Shown in pieces: positions 1 to 8,780 of a stretch of 36,477 nucleotides of DNA (position 1 is its first letter; each line of letters opens with the position of its first letter). Location: positions 1-36,477 of the forward strand of contig CAZNYF010000008.1 in NCBI GenBank assembly GCA_964577195.1, given 5' to 3'. Under the pieces are notes generated by a model that did no database searches, was not told where the DNA came from, and was given only the letters and a program-made list of their open reading frames with translations. The stretch comes from HyVt-560 sp964577195. Lineage in GTDB: Bacteria > Pseudomonadota > Gammaproteobacteria > UWMA-0217. Position numbers and translations under genes: made by a program.

Positions 1-36
1 GCCTTGTTCTGAACACGTTGGTTTGCGCTCACCCAT
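1..36 (-). CDS. Possible 5' end of the next gene of the operon (partial)
   Basis: An ATG at 36-34 on the minus strand opens a frame of 12 codons that runs off the window edge, 21 bases after the stop of the ABC ATPase gene. There is no clear Shine-Dalgarno sequence. By analogy with LolD/MacB-type systems a permease gene would be expected here, but 12 codons are too few to identify a product. Confidence 0.2.
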   Translation of the reverse strand, partial: MGERKPTCSEQG

Positions 37-57
37 CAATATAATATTGTTGGAGCA

Positions 58-813
58 CTAGCCTCTCACCACGGTTTCTGCCAATTTTCCGTCTGCAGAG
101 GTGCGAGTGTGCAACGAGATCCGGCGTAAACCGAGCTCTCTGACATGCATCCAGGCATGGCTGGCGACGATCACCGTAATATTCATTGCCTCGACCAGCT
201 CAATGAATAACGCCATTATTTTTTTCGCGGCAATAGGATCCAATGATGCAGTTGGCTCATCTGCAATGACAATTGAAGGGTGGTGCGCCAGCGCCCGACC
301 AATCGCGACACGTTGTCGTTCACCGGTAGAAAGTTGTGCGGGCAATTTGTTTAGATGCCGGTATATGCCAAGATTTTTTGCCAGTTCATCTATCGACTGG
401 TCATCGTACATATTGAGAATTCTGCGCGATAAAGTGAGGTTCTGTCGCACTGTGAGATAGGGCAATAAACCACCTGTTTGCATCACATAGCCAACCTGTT
501 GCCTGCGTATATCACCCAATTCATTGAGTAAATTATGCTGCCAGATTTTATCCACATTCAACGCCTCGGCTTGTCCTTCCGGGCGAAACCGAAACGAGCC
601 GACATCGGTCGGACGCGATAAAAAGGCCAGCATATCCAGCAAAGTACTTTTACCGCAGCCACTTTCACCAATGAGCGCAATTTTCTCACCCAGACCAATC
701 TGCAAGCTGGGCACAGTCAGCCGAAAATTCGCCCCCTGTGCTTCACGGGTTTTGACTACCTCACGCAGGTGATAGATGAGAACCTTTTCAGAAGGGTAAT
801 TTAGATTTGGCAC
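58..813 (-). CDS. ABC transporter ATP-binding protein (LolD/MacB/TagT type)
   Basis: This is a 251-aa cytoplasmic ATPase subunit that should power an inner-membrane permease. All nucleotide-binding motifs are present: Walker A GESGCGKST (49-57), Q-loop Gln112, signature LSTGE (161-165), Walker B with Asp185-Glu186, D-loop SLD and switch His219. Size and motif wording fit the LolD/MacB/FtsE group, which pairs with FtsX-like permeases in lipoprotein extraction, efflux or signalling. The gene is third of three minus-strand genes, 55 bp after an exported VWA protein, and its permease is probably beyond the left edge. In Pseudomonas T6SS clusters the similar ATPase TagT lies next to the VWA-bearing kinase PpkA, so a signalling rather than an export role is possible. 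Family assignment is secure; the substrate is unknown. Confidence 0.85.
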   Translation of the reverse strand: MPNLNYPSEKVLIYHLREVVKTREAQGANFRLTVPSLQIGLGEKIALIGESGCGKSTLLDMLAFLSRPTDVGSFRFRPEGQAEALNVDKIWQHNLLNELGDIRRQQVGYVMQTGGLLPYLTVRQNLTLSRRILNMYDDQSIDELAKNLGIYRHLNKLPAQLSTGERQRVAIGRALAHHPSIVIADEPTASLDPIAAKKIMALFIELVEAMNITVIVASHAWMHVRELGLRRISLHTRTSADGKLAETVVRG

Positions 814-868
814 AGAATTTAGTCGTGTTTAAAAGCAGAGCGGTGGATTCACCAAGACAATCTCAGGA

Positions 869-2815
869 TCAAGGCAACATATCCAGTGATAGCGCCATCA
901 CCGAATCACCACTCACAGGACCGCCACCAGGCGAGTACCACATGTCAGAATGATCATATAAGGCTTGATAGTAGGCGATTTTTTCTTCCAGGCTATTCAC
1001 AAAATGTACTTGCTTGGAAACCGGCCACGCCTCCCAGTCATCTAACGAGATAGACAACGCTGCGCTTTGGTATGGAAGATCTTCAATGTATTCTTGTAGC
1101 AGCCCCATCGAAGCAAGATCGGTATTAGGAATATTTTTTAGCTGTTTAGGATCACGGCTAAGTGTTGCGGCTACACTTTTGAGATCAGCAATGAAATTGC
1201 CCGGCTCGAGTAACCCATTTTCAAACGATTCGAGGGTTTTGGTTAATCGCTCATGCAAGTCGCTAAGCTGATCGCGAGTTAACAGTACTCCCACATCCAG
1301 TGTTTTTTCTTCGGGGTTTGAGAAGCTGTGATCCAGCGTCCAGGCGCTCACTACACTCGGAATCTGCTGATTTTTATTCAAATACTGAATTCTCATGGCA
1401 TTGCCAATACGCGATATCTTTCCAGTCAAGCCGGCTAGTTTCGACGTATCGTTCGATGTTGCTGGAACTTCGCCACCCATTGCCGTGATCACTTGCTGGC
1501 TAATTTGTGCGCTGAGGATATCAACCGCCTGACCAAACTGCTGTAATTGACCTGCTGCCACGCCGTAGTACAACGCTCCCACTCCGGGGTAGCGTGCCAA
1601 GGTTTGATAACTTCTTTTTGCCTCATCATGATTGGCGATACCCGAGGGGGTTAGAAGATGCAGAACTGTCAGAGAGATATTTTGCTTTTCTGCCAGCTTA
1701 TTGAGTGCTTCGGCAGATAGACCGGTACTGCCCAGTTCATCCTGTGCTTCACGTGGCCCGGCATCGGTAACTAAAATTACATAACGGGCATCAATTCCTT
1801 TCCAGTCAATGGTTTCCAATGCAGCCTTGACACCAGCGTAAGAATCTTCGCGAAAATCTTTGCTCGAAACTGTAGCTGGGCGAACTTGATCAACCACAGA
1901 GAAAAATTGCTCCGCGTTAACACCCTGTTTCAGCGTGGCATAGGTTTTGGTCAAATAACCCAGGCCTTCGGCTGCATCTGTATTATCCCTGAACGCCACC
2001 AGACCAAAACGCACCTGGCCAGTGCCTCCGGTTTTATCCAGATCTTTGTAGATCTTGCGAATCGCTTCGCGGGTTCGATTAATGTATTCGCCCATCGACA
2101 GGGTCGCATCCATGACGAACACAACGCCAGTAGAAAACCCTTCCGGGATTTCAATCGCCGGCGTTGCGGCTTTACCGATCGCTGCGGGGTCTTCGCTAAT
2201 ATCTGGAATCGTCGCTATTTTTAGCAATTTCGCCTGACTGTTGCCAAAAAACACATCTTCATACTGCAAAATTGGCGCAACATAAAAATCTTTTGTCGCG
2301 TCGATAAAGTAATTGGGCTGGATCGCAACCACAGGAGAATCAGACGCAACTATCCCGCTCACAGCCTGATTGTAATAGCGCTGGAATTGCTCGGTGTCTT
2401 GATCATCGATGAGCTTTTTTAAACTGTCACGATTCTTGAACAATAGTGCCCGCTCGCGTTCGAGCGGATTTCGGAAAGTTACCGTCAATCCCTGATTCCA
2501 GGTAATCGACTGAGCTTCAGCAACCCAGCCGAGATTTTCGCCGCGGATATTTTCAGCCACCTGCAACCACTGCTGCTCTCCTATACGTTGCTTGTTGTAA
2601 ACATATTGAATTGAGAATGGTGCCAGTGGTTTTAATTGCTCAGTACCGCCCGCGTGGCTGGATAAAGTTGCACCCGGTTTGGTTACCACGCGCTGGAAGA
2701 GTGTCTTCTTACCTTCCATTAACAATGGCTGGGTAGCCGCAAAAACAGCGGCTCCACTATTCGACAATAGCAGTATCAAAATAAGGGAAGAGCGAATCAT
2801 TAAGTGTATGGACAT
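869..2815 (-). CDS. Exported SH3-like / von Willebrand factor A domain protein (PpkA C-terminus-like)
   Basis: This is a 648-aa protein with an N-terminal signal peptide (hydrophobic 7-26, cleavage near VFA-A). Residues about 30-110 look like a bacterial SH3-like domain. A VWA domain lies at about 228-440, with a MIDAS-type metal site Asp236-x-Thr238-x-Ser240 and a later Asp351 in VTDAG. Thr at the second MIDAS position departs from the usual DxSxS. The C-terminal 200 residues have no motif I recognise. From memory, the wording after the signal peptide (LLMEGKKTLFQRV) resembles the extracytoplasmic part of PpkA-type T6SS kinases, but no kinase domain is present here. The gene sits between a membrane-anchored Sel1-like protein and an ABC ATPase, so a periplasmic sensing or scaffold role is inferred. 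VWA is clear; the PpkA relation is moderate. Confidence 0.75.
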   Translation of the reverse strand: MSIHLMIRSSLILILLLSNSGAAVFAATQPLLMEGKKTLFQRVVTKPGATLSSHAGGTEQLKPLAPFSIQYVYNKQRIGEQQWLQVAENIRGENLGWVAEAQSITWNQGLTVTFRNPLERERALLFKNRDSLKKLIDDQDTEQFQRYYNQAVSGIVASDSPVVAIQPNYFIDATKDFYVAPILQYEDVFFGNSQAKLLKIATIPDISEDPAAIGKAATPAIEIPEGFSTGVVFVMDATLSMGEYINRTREAIRKIYKDLDKTGGTGQVRFGLVAFRDNTDAAEGLGYLTKTYATLKQGVNAEQFFSVVDQVRPATVSSKDFREDSYAGVKAALETIDWKGIDARYVILVTDAGPREAQDELGSTGLSAEALNKLAEKQNISLTVLHLLTPSGIANHDEAKRSYQTLARYPGVGALYYGVAAGQLQQFGQAVDILSAQISQQVITAMGGEVPATSNDTSKLAGLTGKISRIGNAMRIQYLNKNQQIPSVVSAWTLDHSFSNPEEKTLDVGVLLTRDQLSDLHERLTKTLESFENGLLEPGNFIADLKSVAATLSRDPKQLKNIPNTDLASMGLLQEYIEDLPYQSAALSISLDDWEAWPVSKQVHFVNSLEEKIAYYQALYDHSDMWYSPGGGPVSGDSVMALSLDMLP

Positions 2816-2858
2816 TACTATTTACCGATGAAGAACGTGTTCACTAAAAAAGGAGGGT

Positions 2859-3530
2859 TTAGCGCCATTGAAGCAGCAGACGATCAGCACTAACATCGCC
2901 TTCTTTCGCAGCACTCTGAACCCACTTTTTTAAATTTTCGAGCTTGGAGGTGGCTTCTGGTACACCCGTGGCTTCGGCAATTTTGTACCACTTGAATGCA
3001 GTGAATGGCTCAGCGATACCGGTGATAGATTGTTTTTCAGAGAACGTTTGTGGGTCTGCTTGCTTGGCCAGTGTCATTGCAGCCGAACCGTGTCCCTTCC
3101 TGGCAGCATAAAAATACAGCAAATAGGCATCAGCTTGCTGCTCGGCAGCAGCAAATGATTCGGCTTTTTCGAACACAGCATCAACATTTTTGTTATCGGA
3201 GGTCTTTTTCCAGTTGGCTACCCATGCCCTTGCATCACTACCTCCGGTAGACGGATTGCTTAGGAGTAATCCTTGGCCAGATTGGGTCTGATCATTAACA
3301 ACCGAGTCTGTACTGGGGTTTTCTAAAATCAGAGCCGTATAAATTAGACCCAATGCCAGCAGAATCAACGGATATTTAAACCAGCCCAACTTATTTTCCT
3401 CTGCTGAGGTTTTAAACACAGGTTCTTGGTTCGCTGCTTCCGGCAAATTATTGGCGTCTGATTTTGCCGAAGAATCGCTCATTTTTGTGGTTTTTTCGTT
3501 TGTTGGTTTTTCTGATAAGTCTGAAGACAT
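2859..3530 (-). CDS. Single-TM protein with periplasmic Sel1-like repeats
   Basis: This 223-aa protein has a charged, Ser/Lys-rich cytoplasmic N-terminus (1-49), one transmembrane helix (about 52-69) and a C-terminal region (about 110-220). That region contains two helical units with Sel1/TPR wording: YLLYFYAARKGHGSAAMTLA, then FKWYKIAEATGVPEATSKL. Sel1-like repeats usually serve as protein-binding scaffolds. It is the first gene of the minus-strand group leading to the VWA protein (43 bp gap) and the ABC ATPase, so the three are probably co-transcribed. The ATG at 3530 has AAGG 11 bases upstream; Met17 is an alternative start. No enzymatic motif was seen. The function is unknown beyond a likely scaffold role. 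Confidence 0.65.
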   Translation of the reverse strand: MSSDLSEKPTNEKTTKMSDSSAKSDANNLPEAANQEPVFKTSAEENKLGWFKYPLILLALGLIYTALILENPSTDSVVNDQTQSGQGLLLSNPSTGGSDARAWVANWKKTSDNKNVDAVFEKAESFAAAEQQADAYLLYFYAARKGHGSAAMTLAKQADPQTFSEKQSITGIAEPFTAFKWYKIAEATGVPEATSKLENLKKWVQSAAKEGDVSADRLLLQWR

Positions 3531-3770
3531 TGATATTAGAACCTTAGGCTTTCATAGCAGAGGACTGTGTAGATCTTAAGTAGAGTAGGATAAACCTGAA
3601 CTTAAATCTGCAAGTCGGAGTTGAGTATACCCGAGATTGTCGAGGATCTCAGGTTATATAAAAGACGTTGCTGACTGATAATCATGGGGTTTTTGTGGAT
3701 TGGCTTAGGCACACTGCCAGTATCAATGCCGCGAGTTTTGGGATTAGGCATCAAGAGATGGCGTATAAAA

Positions 3771-6700
3771 TTATACGCTCTGATGCTCTAACGAATTATT
3801 TTTTTGAGTCAATTTAACGAAACCAATATCTTCCATAATCCCGTAAACAGAGGGTAACACCAGCATAATGAGTAATGTTGAGGTCAGCATGCCAAAGACT
3901 ATGCTAGTGACTAATGGTACGAGAATAAGTGCCTGCGTACTGGTTTCAAACAACAATGGTGTGAGACCTGCAACGGTGGTTGCGGACGTTAGAAATATTG
4001 CTCTGAAGCGATCACGTACAGCCTGTCTGGCAGCATCATGTAGAACCATTCCATCTTCTACATGCTGCTTAACAAACACGACCAGTAAAATTGAATCATT
4101 AACAACAATTCCTGCCAGAGAAACAAAACCAATCATGCTAGGCAGGGTAAAATCCAGCCCCATAATCAAATGTCCCCAGATAGCGCCGATCAGTGCCAAT
4201 GGAATATTCAACATAACAATGACTGGTTCGCGATAGTTCCTGAATATAAGGCTTAGCAGTAAAAACACACCTACAGCACCCAAACCGAATCCGCTTAAAA
4301 TAGAAATTCGGGTTTCAGTACCGCTTTCAACTTCACCCTTAAGACTGAAAGTAATCTCTGGATAGCGTTCCTGTAGGCCGACAAGAAAGTCTCTCTTGGT
4401 ACTGGCAATAATTTCAGAGGTATTTGCAATCTCGGCATCAACATCGCCAAAAATAGTAATGGTGCGTGTGTGGTTAATACGTCCTATTCTGGCGAAATTC
4501 CGTTCTTCGGTCACCGTTGCGACACTGCTTAACGGGATCGCTTCGCCGGTTTTGGAAAATACCGCTAAATTATCAAAATCACGTAATTCTTGAGCGTCAT
4601 TACTCTCCAGTTTGGCAATAATTTCATAAGCTTCCTGCCCCTGATAAATATCGCTGATTTTAGTCCCTTGGTAAGCTGCCCGAAGTTGGGAGGAAATACT
4701 CCGCGCATCAACACCTGCAGATAACGCACCATGTTTTAACTTCACGGTGTATTGTGGTTTTCCGGGGCGCAAATCATCGAGCAAATTGGAAACACCTGCG
4801 TAACCTCGTAACCAGTTTTGCAATTCCCATGAGGCTTTTGAAAGTAATTCCAGGTTCGCGCCGCTTAGCCGGATTTCTATCGCTCGGCCTGCAGGGCCAA
4901 TTTTGGGTTCTCTAAATTGCACGCTCACAACGCTGGGCAAATCTCCGCTGTTCTCACGCCACAGACGGGTTAACTCTGCAATCTTGGTGTTTCGTTTTTC
5001 AGTGTTCAGTAAGTCCAGACCGATAGTAGCTAAATGCGTGCCATTTTCTGGTGCATCTGCGTGAGTTCCATAGCTCACTTGTACATTTTTAATTAACGAT
5101 TCGGATTCATTCTCGTTCAGTGTTGCTACGGTTTTATCCAGTGCCTTTAACAATACACTCATGACTTTTTCAGTTTCGACCAATGGTGTTCCTTGAGGTA
5201 AAAGAATCCGTGCGTCTACTGTATTGCCTTCGAGATCAGGAAAGGCTTTAAATTTGACGGCGCCGGTGGCAATTAAACCTACAGAGAAAACCAGCATTGC
5301 CAGCGCAATACCAACAGTGACATAACGAAAAGCAATCGCTATATCCGCCAGTCTGCCGACAGCTTCGCGTAAGCGACTAAAGCCTGCTTCAAATTTCTGG
5401 CGCCATTTTGGCGGCTCTTTGTGATGTGAGTGCTTTAGCGAATGCATAAGATGATGCGGCAGCACGAGGAATGCTTCGATCAGACTGATGGTTAACACCG
5501 ACAGTAACACCACCGGTAAAACTCCGAGTATTTGCCCCATATCCCCTTGCATCATTAACAAACTACCGAATAAAAAGGCGGAAGTTAAATAAGAAGCAAA
5601 AATGCCTGCTAACACTCGTTTTGTTCCGTCAACTGCGGCCTCTTGAGGCGATTTTCCCTTTTTGTATTCATGCGCAATACTTTCAGAAAGCACAATCGCA
5701 TCATCCATTAAAATACCAATTGCCATTAGCAAGGCAATCATTGAAATCATATTAATGGTGACACCAAACATGACCATCATTGCCAAGCCACCTAGAAAGG
5801 AAACAGGTAATCCCAGTGCAACCCAAAATGTATAGCGCCAGTTAAAAAACAGAAATAATGTAAATGCTGCCAGGATCAACCCTTGCCAGCCATTTTTCAT
5901 TAATAGTTTGAGTCGGTCTCGTACCAGTGAAGCGCCATCCTGTGTAATGGTAAGATGTGTTCCTTCGGGTAAAATTTGATTTTCTGCTTCAATAAACTCC
6001 TGAATTTCATCAAATATTTTAAGTGTGTCGTCGGTGGTATTTTTACTGATTTTTAATAATCCGGCAGGCATGCCGTTTAGCTCAATGCGCTCTTCTCTTT
6101 TTTCGAATTTTTCTTCTATTCGTGCGATATCTCCCAGTTTTATTTCACCGCCATCGGCTGAGTTCAAAATCACTAGATCCGCTAATTCTTCCACTGTTTT
6201 ACGCACATTATCAAAACGAATCTGATAGGAAGTTTCACTGCCTTCAAGTGTGCCGGCGGGAAGCTCGATCGCCTGCGCTGCAATTGAATTAGCGATATCC
6301 TGCACACCAAGCTGATATTTACGCTGAGTATCCGGGTGAATTAAAACCTGTAATTGATGCGTGGAAAACCCTGCCACTGTAACAATAGGAATTTCGGGGT
6401 TTGCCAACAATTTAGTTCGATAAGATTCTGTGAGGGCTTTTAATTCAGAGCTTGTCAAATTTCGGGAAGTAACCGCGACACTGGCAACTGGACTAATTCG
6501 TCCTAATTGTTTAATGATTGGGTCTTCGGTTTCTGAGGGGAAATCAGAGATGCCGTCGATCGCCGCTTTGATATCGTCGTAGAAAGCGTCAATATCACCC
6601 GTTTCCTGCATTTCCGCTGTGAATATCGCCATATTGTCTCGGGCATCACAGACTTGTTCTTTTAAAAAGCTGATACCGTCTGTTGCATCTTCCAGACGGT

Positions 6701-6887
6701 TACAAATACCGTCCTCTACATCTGCAGGGTTTGCGCCAGGGTACGCTATCGTGACCTGCACCTTACTGGGCTTGAGTAGCGGGAAAGACTCTTTATTTAG
6801 ATGTGTTAACGAGAACAAACCAATGGCAATAATTGCCATCATTAAAATATTTCCCGCAGTGGGATGGTCGATGAAGTAGCGGATCAT
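3771..6887 (-). CDS. RND family efflux transporter, inner-membrane pump
   Basis: This 1038-aa proton-driven pump is normal in length for the AcrB/HAE family. It has TM1 near 14-29 and a large periplasmic loop to about 330. TM2-6 follow, with the TM4 acidic pair in GILMDDAIVLSE. A second loop and TM7-12 complete the protein. TM10 reads GIVVNDSILLVV, so the lysine of AcrB TM10 is replaced by Asn-Asp, as in many poorly characterised proteobacterial RND pumps. The ATG overlaps the stop of the adaptor gene by one base (TAATG), so the two are translationally coupled. No outer-membrane channel gene is next to it, and one encoded elsewhere would be used. Specificity cannot be deduced. The remnant of a TetR-type regulator upstream suggests the original local control has been lost. 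Confidence 0.92.
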   Translation of the reverse strand: MIRYFIDHPTAGNILMMAIIAIGLFSLTHLNKESFPLLKPSKVQVTIAYPGANPADVEDGICNRLEDATDGISFLKEQVCDARDNMAIFTAEMQETGDIDAFYDDIKAAIDGISDFPSETEDPIIKQLGRISPVASVAVTSRNLTSSELKALTESYRTKLLANPEIPIVTVAGFSTHQLQVLIHPDTQRKYQLGVQDIANSIAAQAIELPAGTLEGSETSYQIRFDNVRKTVEELADLVILNSADGGEIKLGDIARIEEKFEKREERIELNGMPAGLLKISKNTTDDTLKIFDEIQEFIEAENQILPEGTHLTITQDGASLVRDRLKLLMKNGWQGLILAAFTLFLFFNWRYTFWVALGLPVSFLGGLAMMVMFGVTINMISMIALLMAIGILMDDAIVLSESIAHEYKKGKSPQEAAVDGTKRVLAGIFASYLTSAFLFGSLLMMQGDMGQILGVLPVVLLSVLTISLIEAFLVLPHHLMHSLKHSHHKEPPKWRQKFEAGFSRLREAVGRLADIAIAFRYVTVGIALAMLVFSVGLIATGAVKFKAFPDLEGNTVDARILLPQGTPLVETEKVMSVLLKALDKTVATLNENESESLIKNVQVSYGTHADAPENGTHLATIGLDLLNTEKRNTKIAELTRLWRENSGDLPSVVSVQFREPKIGPAGRAIEIRLSGANLELLSKASWELQNWLRGYAGVSNLLDDLRPGKPQYTVKLKHGALSAGVDARSISSQLRAAYQGTKISDIYQGQEAYEIIAKLESNDAQELRDFDNLAVFSKTGEAIPLSSVATVTEERNFARIGRINHTRTITIFGDVDAEIANTSEIIASTKRDFLVGLQERYPEITFSLKGEVESGTETRISILSGFGLGAVGVFLLLSLIFRNYREPVIVMLNIPLALIGAIWGHLIMGLDFTLPSMIGFVSLAGIVVNDSILLVVFVKQHVEDGMVLHDAARQAVRDRFRAIFLTSATTVAGLTPLLFETSTQALILVPLVTSIVFGMLTSTLLIMLVLPSVYGIMEDIGFVKLTQKNNSLEHQSV

Positions 6888-8263
6888 TACTGCTTGCCAC
6901 CTAGCGCATCAAGCGCAAGCTGCTTCTCGTATTCTTCCGCCGGAATCACTTTCAATGGCATCCCTTCCATGACAGGAATAACATCACTGATGATAATTTT
7001 TTCACCCACCAGGAGGTTTGTCTCTTCTGGTGAAAGAACAGCCAAATCCCCTTGCATGAAAAGTGTTGTAACTGGTCGAATGGCCAAAGTATTGTCATCA
7101 GTAGCAACATAGACTCGGCCTTGATGAATGGCTTTTCTGGGCAGAACCAGGGCAGGTTTAGCGGGTGAATAAAACTCGACTGCGGTGTACATGCCTTTTA
7201 ATAATGGTGGTCGTTTACCAGGAATAACACCGTCGTAAGGATTATTGACAGCAACGACCAAGCCAATAGTATCCCGCGTTGGGTCGATGGCTTCACTAAT
7301 TCGCAACAGCTCTGCTTGCCAGCTGATTGACTGACTGTCGTCTCCAACCAATCTGACTTCCACTTCTAATTGCATTTGTGAAAGTGCCGACTGTAAATCT
7401 TCGGGCGTTTGTAAAGTCAAAGGCTCCTTGCCTTGAAAACCTATCAGTAAAGGGCGAAATTGACGGGTTGGAATTTGGGCATTGATTTCAACGGCCTGCG
7501 TACCCAAAGCTTCAAACAAAACATTGCCAACTGCTGTGAATTCCCCTTTTTCAACAGACACTTTTCCGATACGCGCATCAAAAGGCATGGTGATTTCTGT
7601 GCGCCCCAAAGTATCTTTGCTTTGCGCCAGTTGTGTTTTGGACTGCTTGATTTGCGCCTTGTTAGCCAATTTACGACTGGTATAGGTATCAAGCTTTCCC
7701 TGTAAATCTTCGACCTGCTGACGTAATTGTAAAACCTTCTGCTCTTCTGCATCCACCGCAGAGCGAGCTACCAGACGTTTCTCCCATATCGACTGCATAC
7801 GAGCCATTTCTTTTTGACCAACACGGAGATTTTCTTGCGAAATTTTAAGAGAACTGCGTGTGGATTTTTCTTCAATTTCTAACTGTTTTAAAGACGACTC
7901 ACTACCTAATAATACAGCTTTACTTTGATCAAGAGAAAACTGAAAAGTGGTTGGTTCTATGCGCAAAACCACCGTCCCTTTAGCCACACTACCACCTCTT
8001 TTAAGGGAAGGATGAATATAACTGATCTTGCCGCTCACCTCTGATTTCGCCTCTAATAAAACAGCAGGCTCGACATTGCCATAAGCAGTTGCCCGGCTAC
8101 GAAAAGGCAATTTCTTAAGCGTTATGACTTCCACAGATTTAGTTGGGAACCCAAGTACTTCATGTTCGATTGGCGGCCCGGATTTTACTTTAAAAATAAC
8201 AAATGCGACCGCTAAAGCAACAATTAGTGGAAGAATAATGGCTTTCTGGAATAATTTTTTCAT
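6887..8263 (-). CDS. RND efflux periplasmic adaptor (membrane fusion protein, HlyD/AcrA type)
   Basis: This is a 458-aa adaptor linking the RND pump to an outer-membrane channel. It has an N-terminal membrane anchor (about 8-24), then the first half of the lipoyl/barrel-sandwich domain (about 60-105, VEPAVLLEAKSEVSGKI). A long Gln/Lys-rich coiled-coil hairpin (about 108-205) follows, then the second lipoyl half (GRTEITMPFDARIGKV) and beta-barrel/membrane-proximal domains. I prefer the ATG at 8263 because GTGGAAA supplies a Shine-Dalgarno-like GGA seven bases before it. A GTG at 8275 in frame would add four residues without a ribosome-binding site. The gene shares TAATG with the pump gene. Its promoter must lie in the 500 bp of gene remnants upstream. 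Confidence 0.9.
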   Translation of the reverse strand: MKKLFQKAIILPLIVALAVAFVIFKVKSGPPIEHEVLGFPTKSVEVITLKKLPFRSRATAYGNVEPAVLLEAKSEVSGKISYIHPSLKRGGSVAKGTVVLRIEPTTFQFSLDQSKAVLLGSESSLKQLEIEEKSTRSSLKISQENLRVGQKEMARMQSIWEKRLVARSAVDAEEQKVLQLRQQVEDLQGKLDTYTSRKLANKAQIKQSKTQLAQSKDTLGRTEITMPFDARIGKVSVEKGEFTAVGNVLFEALGTQAVEINAQIPTRQFRPLLIGFQGKEPLTLQTPEDLQSALSQMQLEVEVRLVGDDSQSISWQAELLRISEAIDPTRDTIGLVVAVNNPYDGVIPGKRPPLLKGMYTAVEFYSPAKPALVLPRKAIHQGRVYVATDDNTLAIRPVTTLFMQGDLAVLSPEETNLLVGEKIIISDVIPVMEGMPLKVIPAEEYEKQLALDALGGKQ

Positions 8264-8307
8264 ACTGTTTTCCACACTTAATCAATTACTGATTTTCCGG
8301 GATCTGA

Positions 8308-8403
8308 CTACTCCGGATCAATTCGATAAACTTGATGACAAGCGACGCAGTTCTTCATCAAAACACCCAGCTGCTCAAGCGTATGAGACTTATCATCGTT
8401 GCT
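8308..8403 (-). pseudogene. C-terminal remnant of a cytochrome c gene
   Basis: One minus-strand frame ending in TAG at 8310-8308 reads SNDDKSHTLEQLGVLMKNC, then VACHQVYRIDPE and stop. It contains a haem-binding CVACH and the QVYR tail seen at the C-terminus of cytochrome c'-like and small periplasmic c-type cytochromes. No start codon or N-terminal part is present. Upstream of about 8403 the sequence switches to a TetR-like frame. The stop lies 45 bp before the adaptor gene, so this cytochrome was probably once the first gene of the efflux operon. The fragment is short, but the motif plus tail makes chance unlikely. Confidence 0.6.
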
Positions 8404-8633
8404 GCAAATAGCAATGCAGATTCTCTGTATTCAGAGTCTTTTGCGAAAAAGGCTTGTACCACACCTTTCGGTATTAAGTTAGGTACTTGTTTAGTATAGC
8501 GGTTCAATATCTTCTGTACAGCCAGCGTCAATATTGACGACTTCAGATATAGACTATCCGAAAACAATAAACGCAGTAACCCTTTGTGTTGATTGATAAA
8601 GCTCAGCTCCACACCACTGGTAATCAAGCGTAT
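8404..8633 (-). pseudogene. C-terminal remnant of a TetR/AcrR-family regulator
   Basis: A minus-strand frame of about 75 codons carries the ligand-domain wording of TetR-family regulators: INQHKGLLRLLFSDSLYL, then LNRYTKQVPNLIPKGVVQAFF, then YRESALLFAATM. The consensus there is roughly PGLxRLLFSDELYL, LxRYLxxLxxLI, AALLF. An in-frame TAA lies just before 8633, no helix-turn-helix is encoded upstream, and the only in-frame start is a TTG with no ribosome-binding site. The 3' end runs directly into the cytochrome c remnant in another frame. This looks like the leftover of the efflux operon's own regulator. Confidence 0.6.
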
Positions 8634-8741
8634 TTAAGGCCAACAATCACAATTGGTTTGTGAGGTTTTAAGGTTATTTAATTAGATGGAAAAACTAGAG
8701 ACTGTGGTTAAGTTGCGAACAACTCTACCAAGTACGTCAAC

Positions 8742-8760
8742 TCCCACAGCGGGCGTGGGA
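8742..8760 (-). terminator. GC-rich hairpin after the OGT-like gene
   Basis: TCCCAC and GTGGGA form a perfect 6-bp stem with a 7-base loop, 20 bp past the stop of the TPR/glycosyltransferase gene. No T run follows on the minus strand, so it is at best a weak or factor-assisted terminator. The rest of 8634-8780 holds no gene that I can see. Confidence 0.35.
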
Positions 8761-8780
8761 ATGCAACTATTGAATAACGG

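Noticed and set aside
3621..3660. GAGAT/ATCTC dyad between the RND gene and the Sel1-like gene
   Set aside because: The stem is only five bases and there is no T run. The 240-bp gap shows no other structure.
8358..8627. Intact 89-aa gene in front of the efflux operon
   Set aside because: The frame starts at a TTG with no ribosome-binding site, has no N-terminal domain and its last part overlaps the cytochrome c remnant. It is read as a TetR-family fragment.
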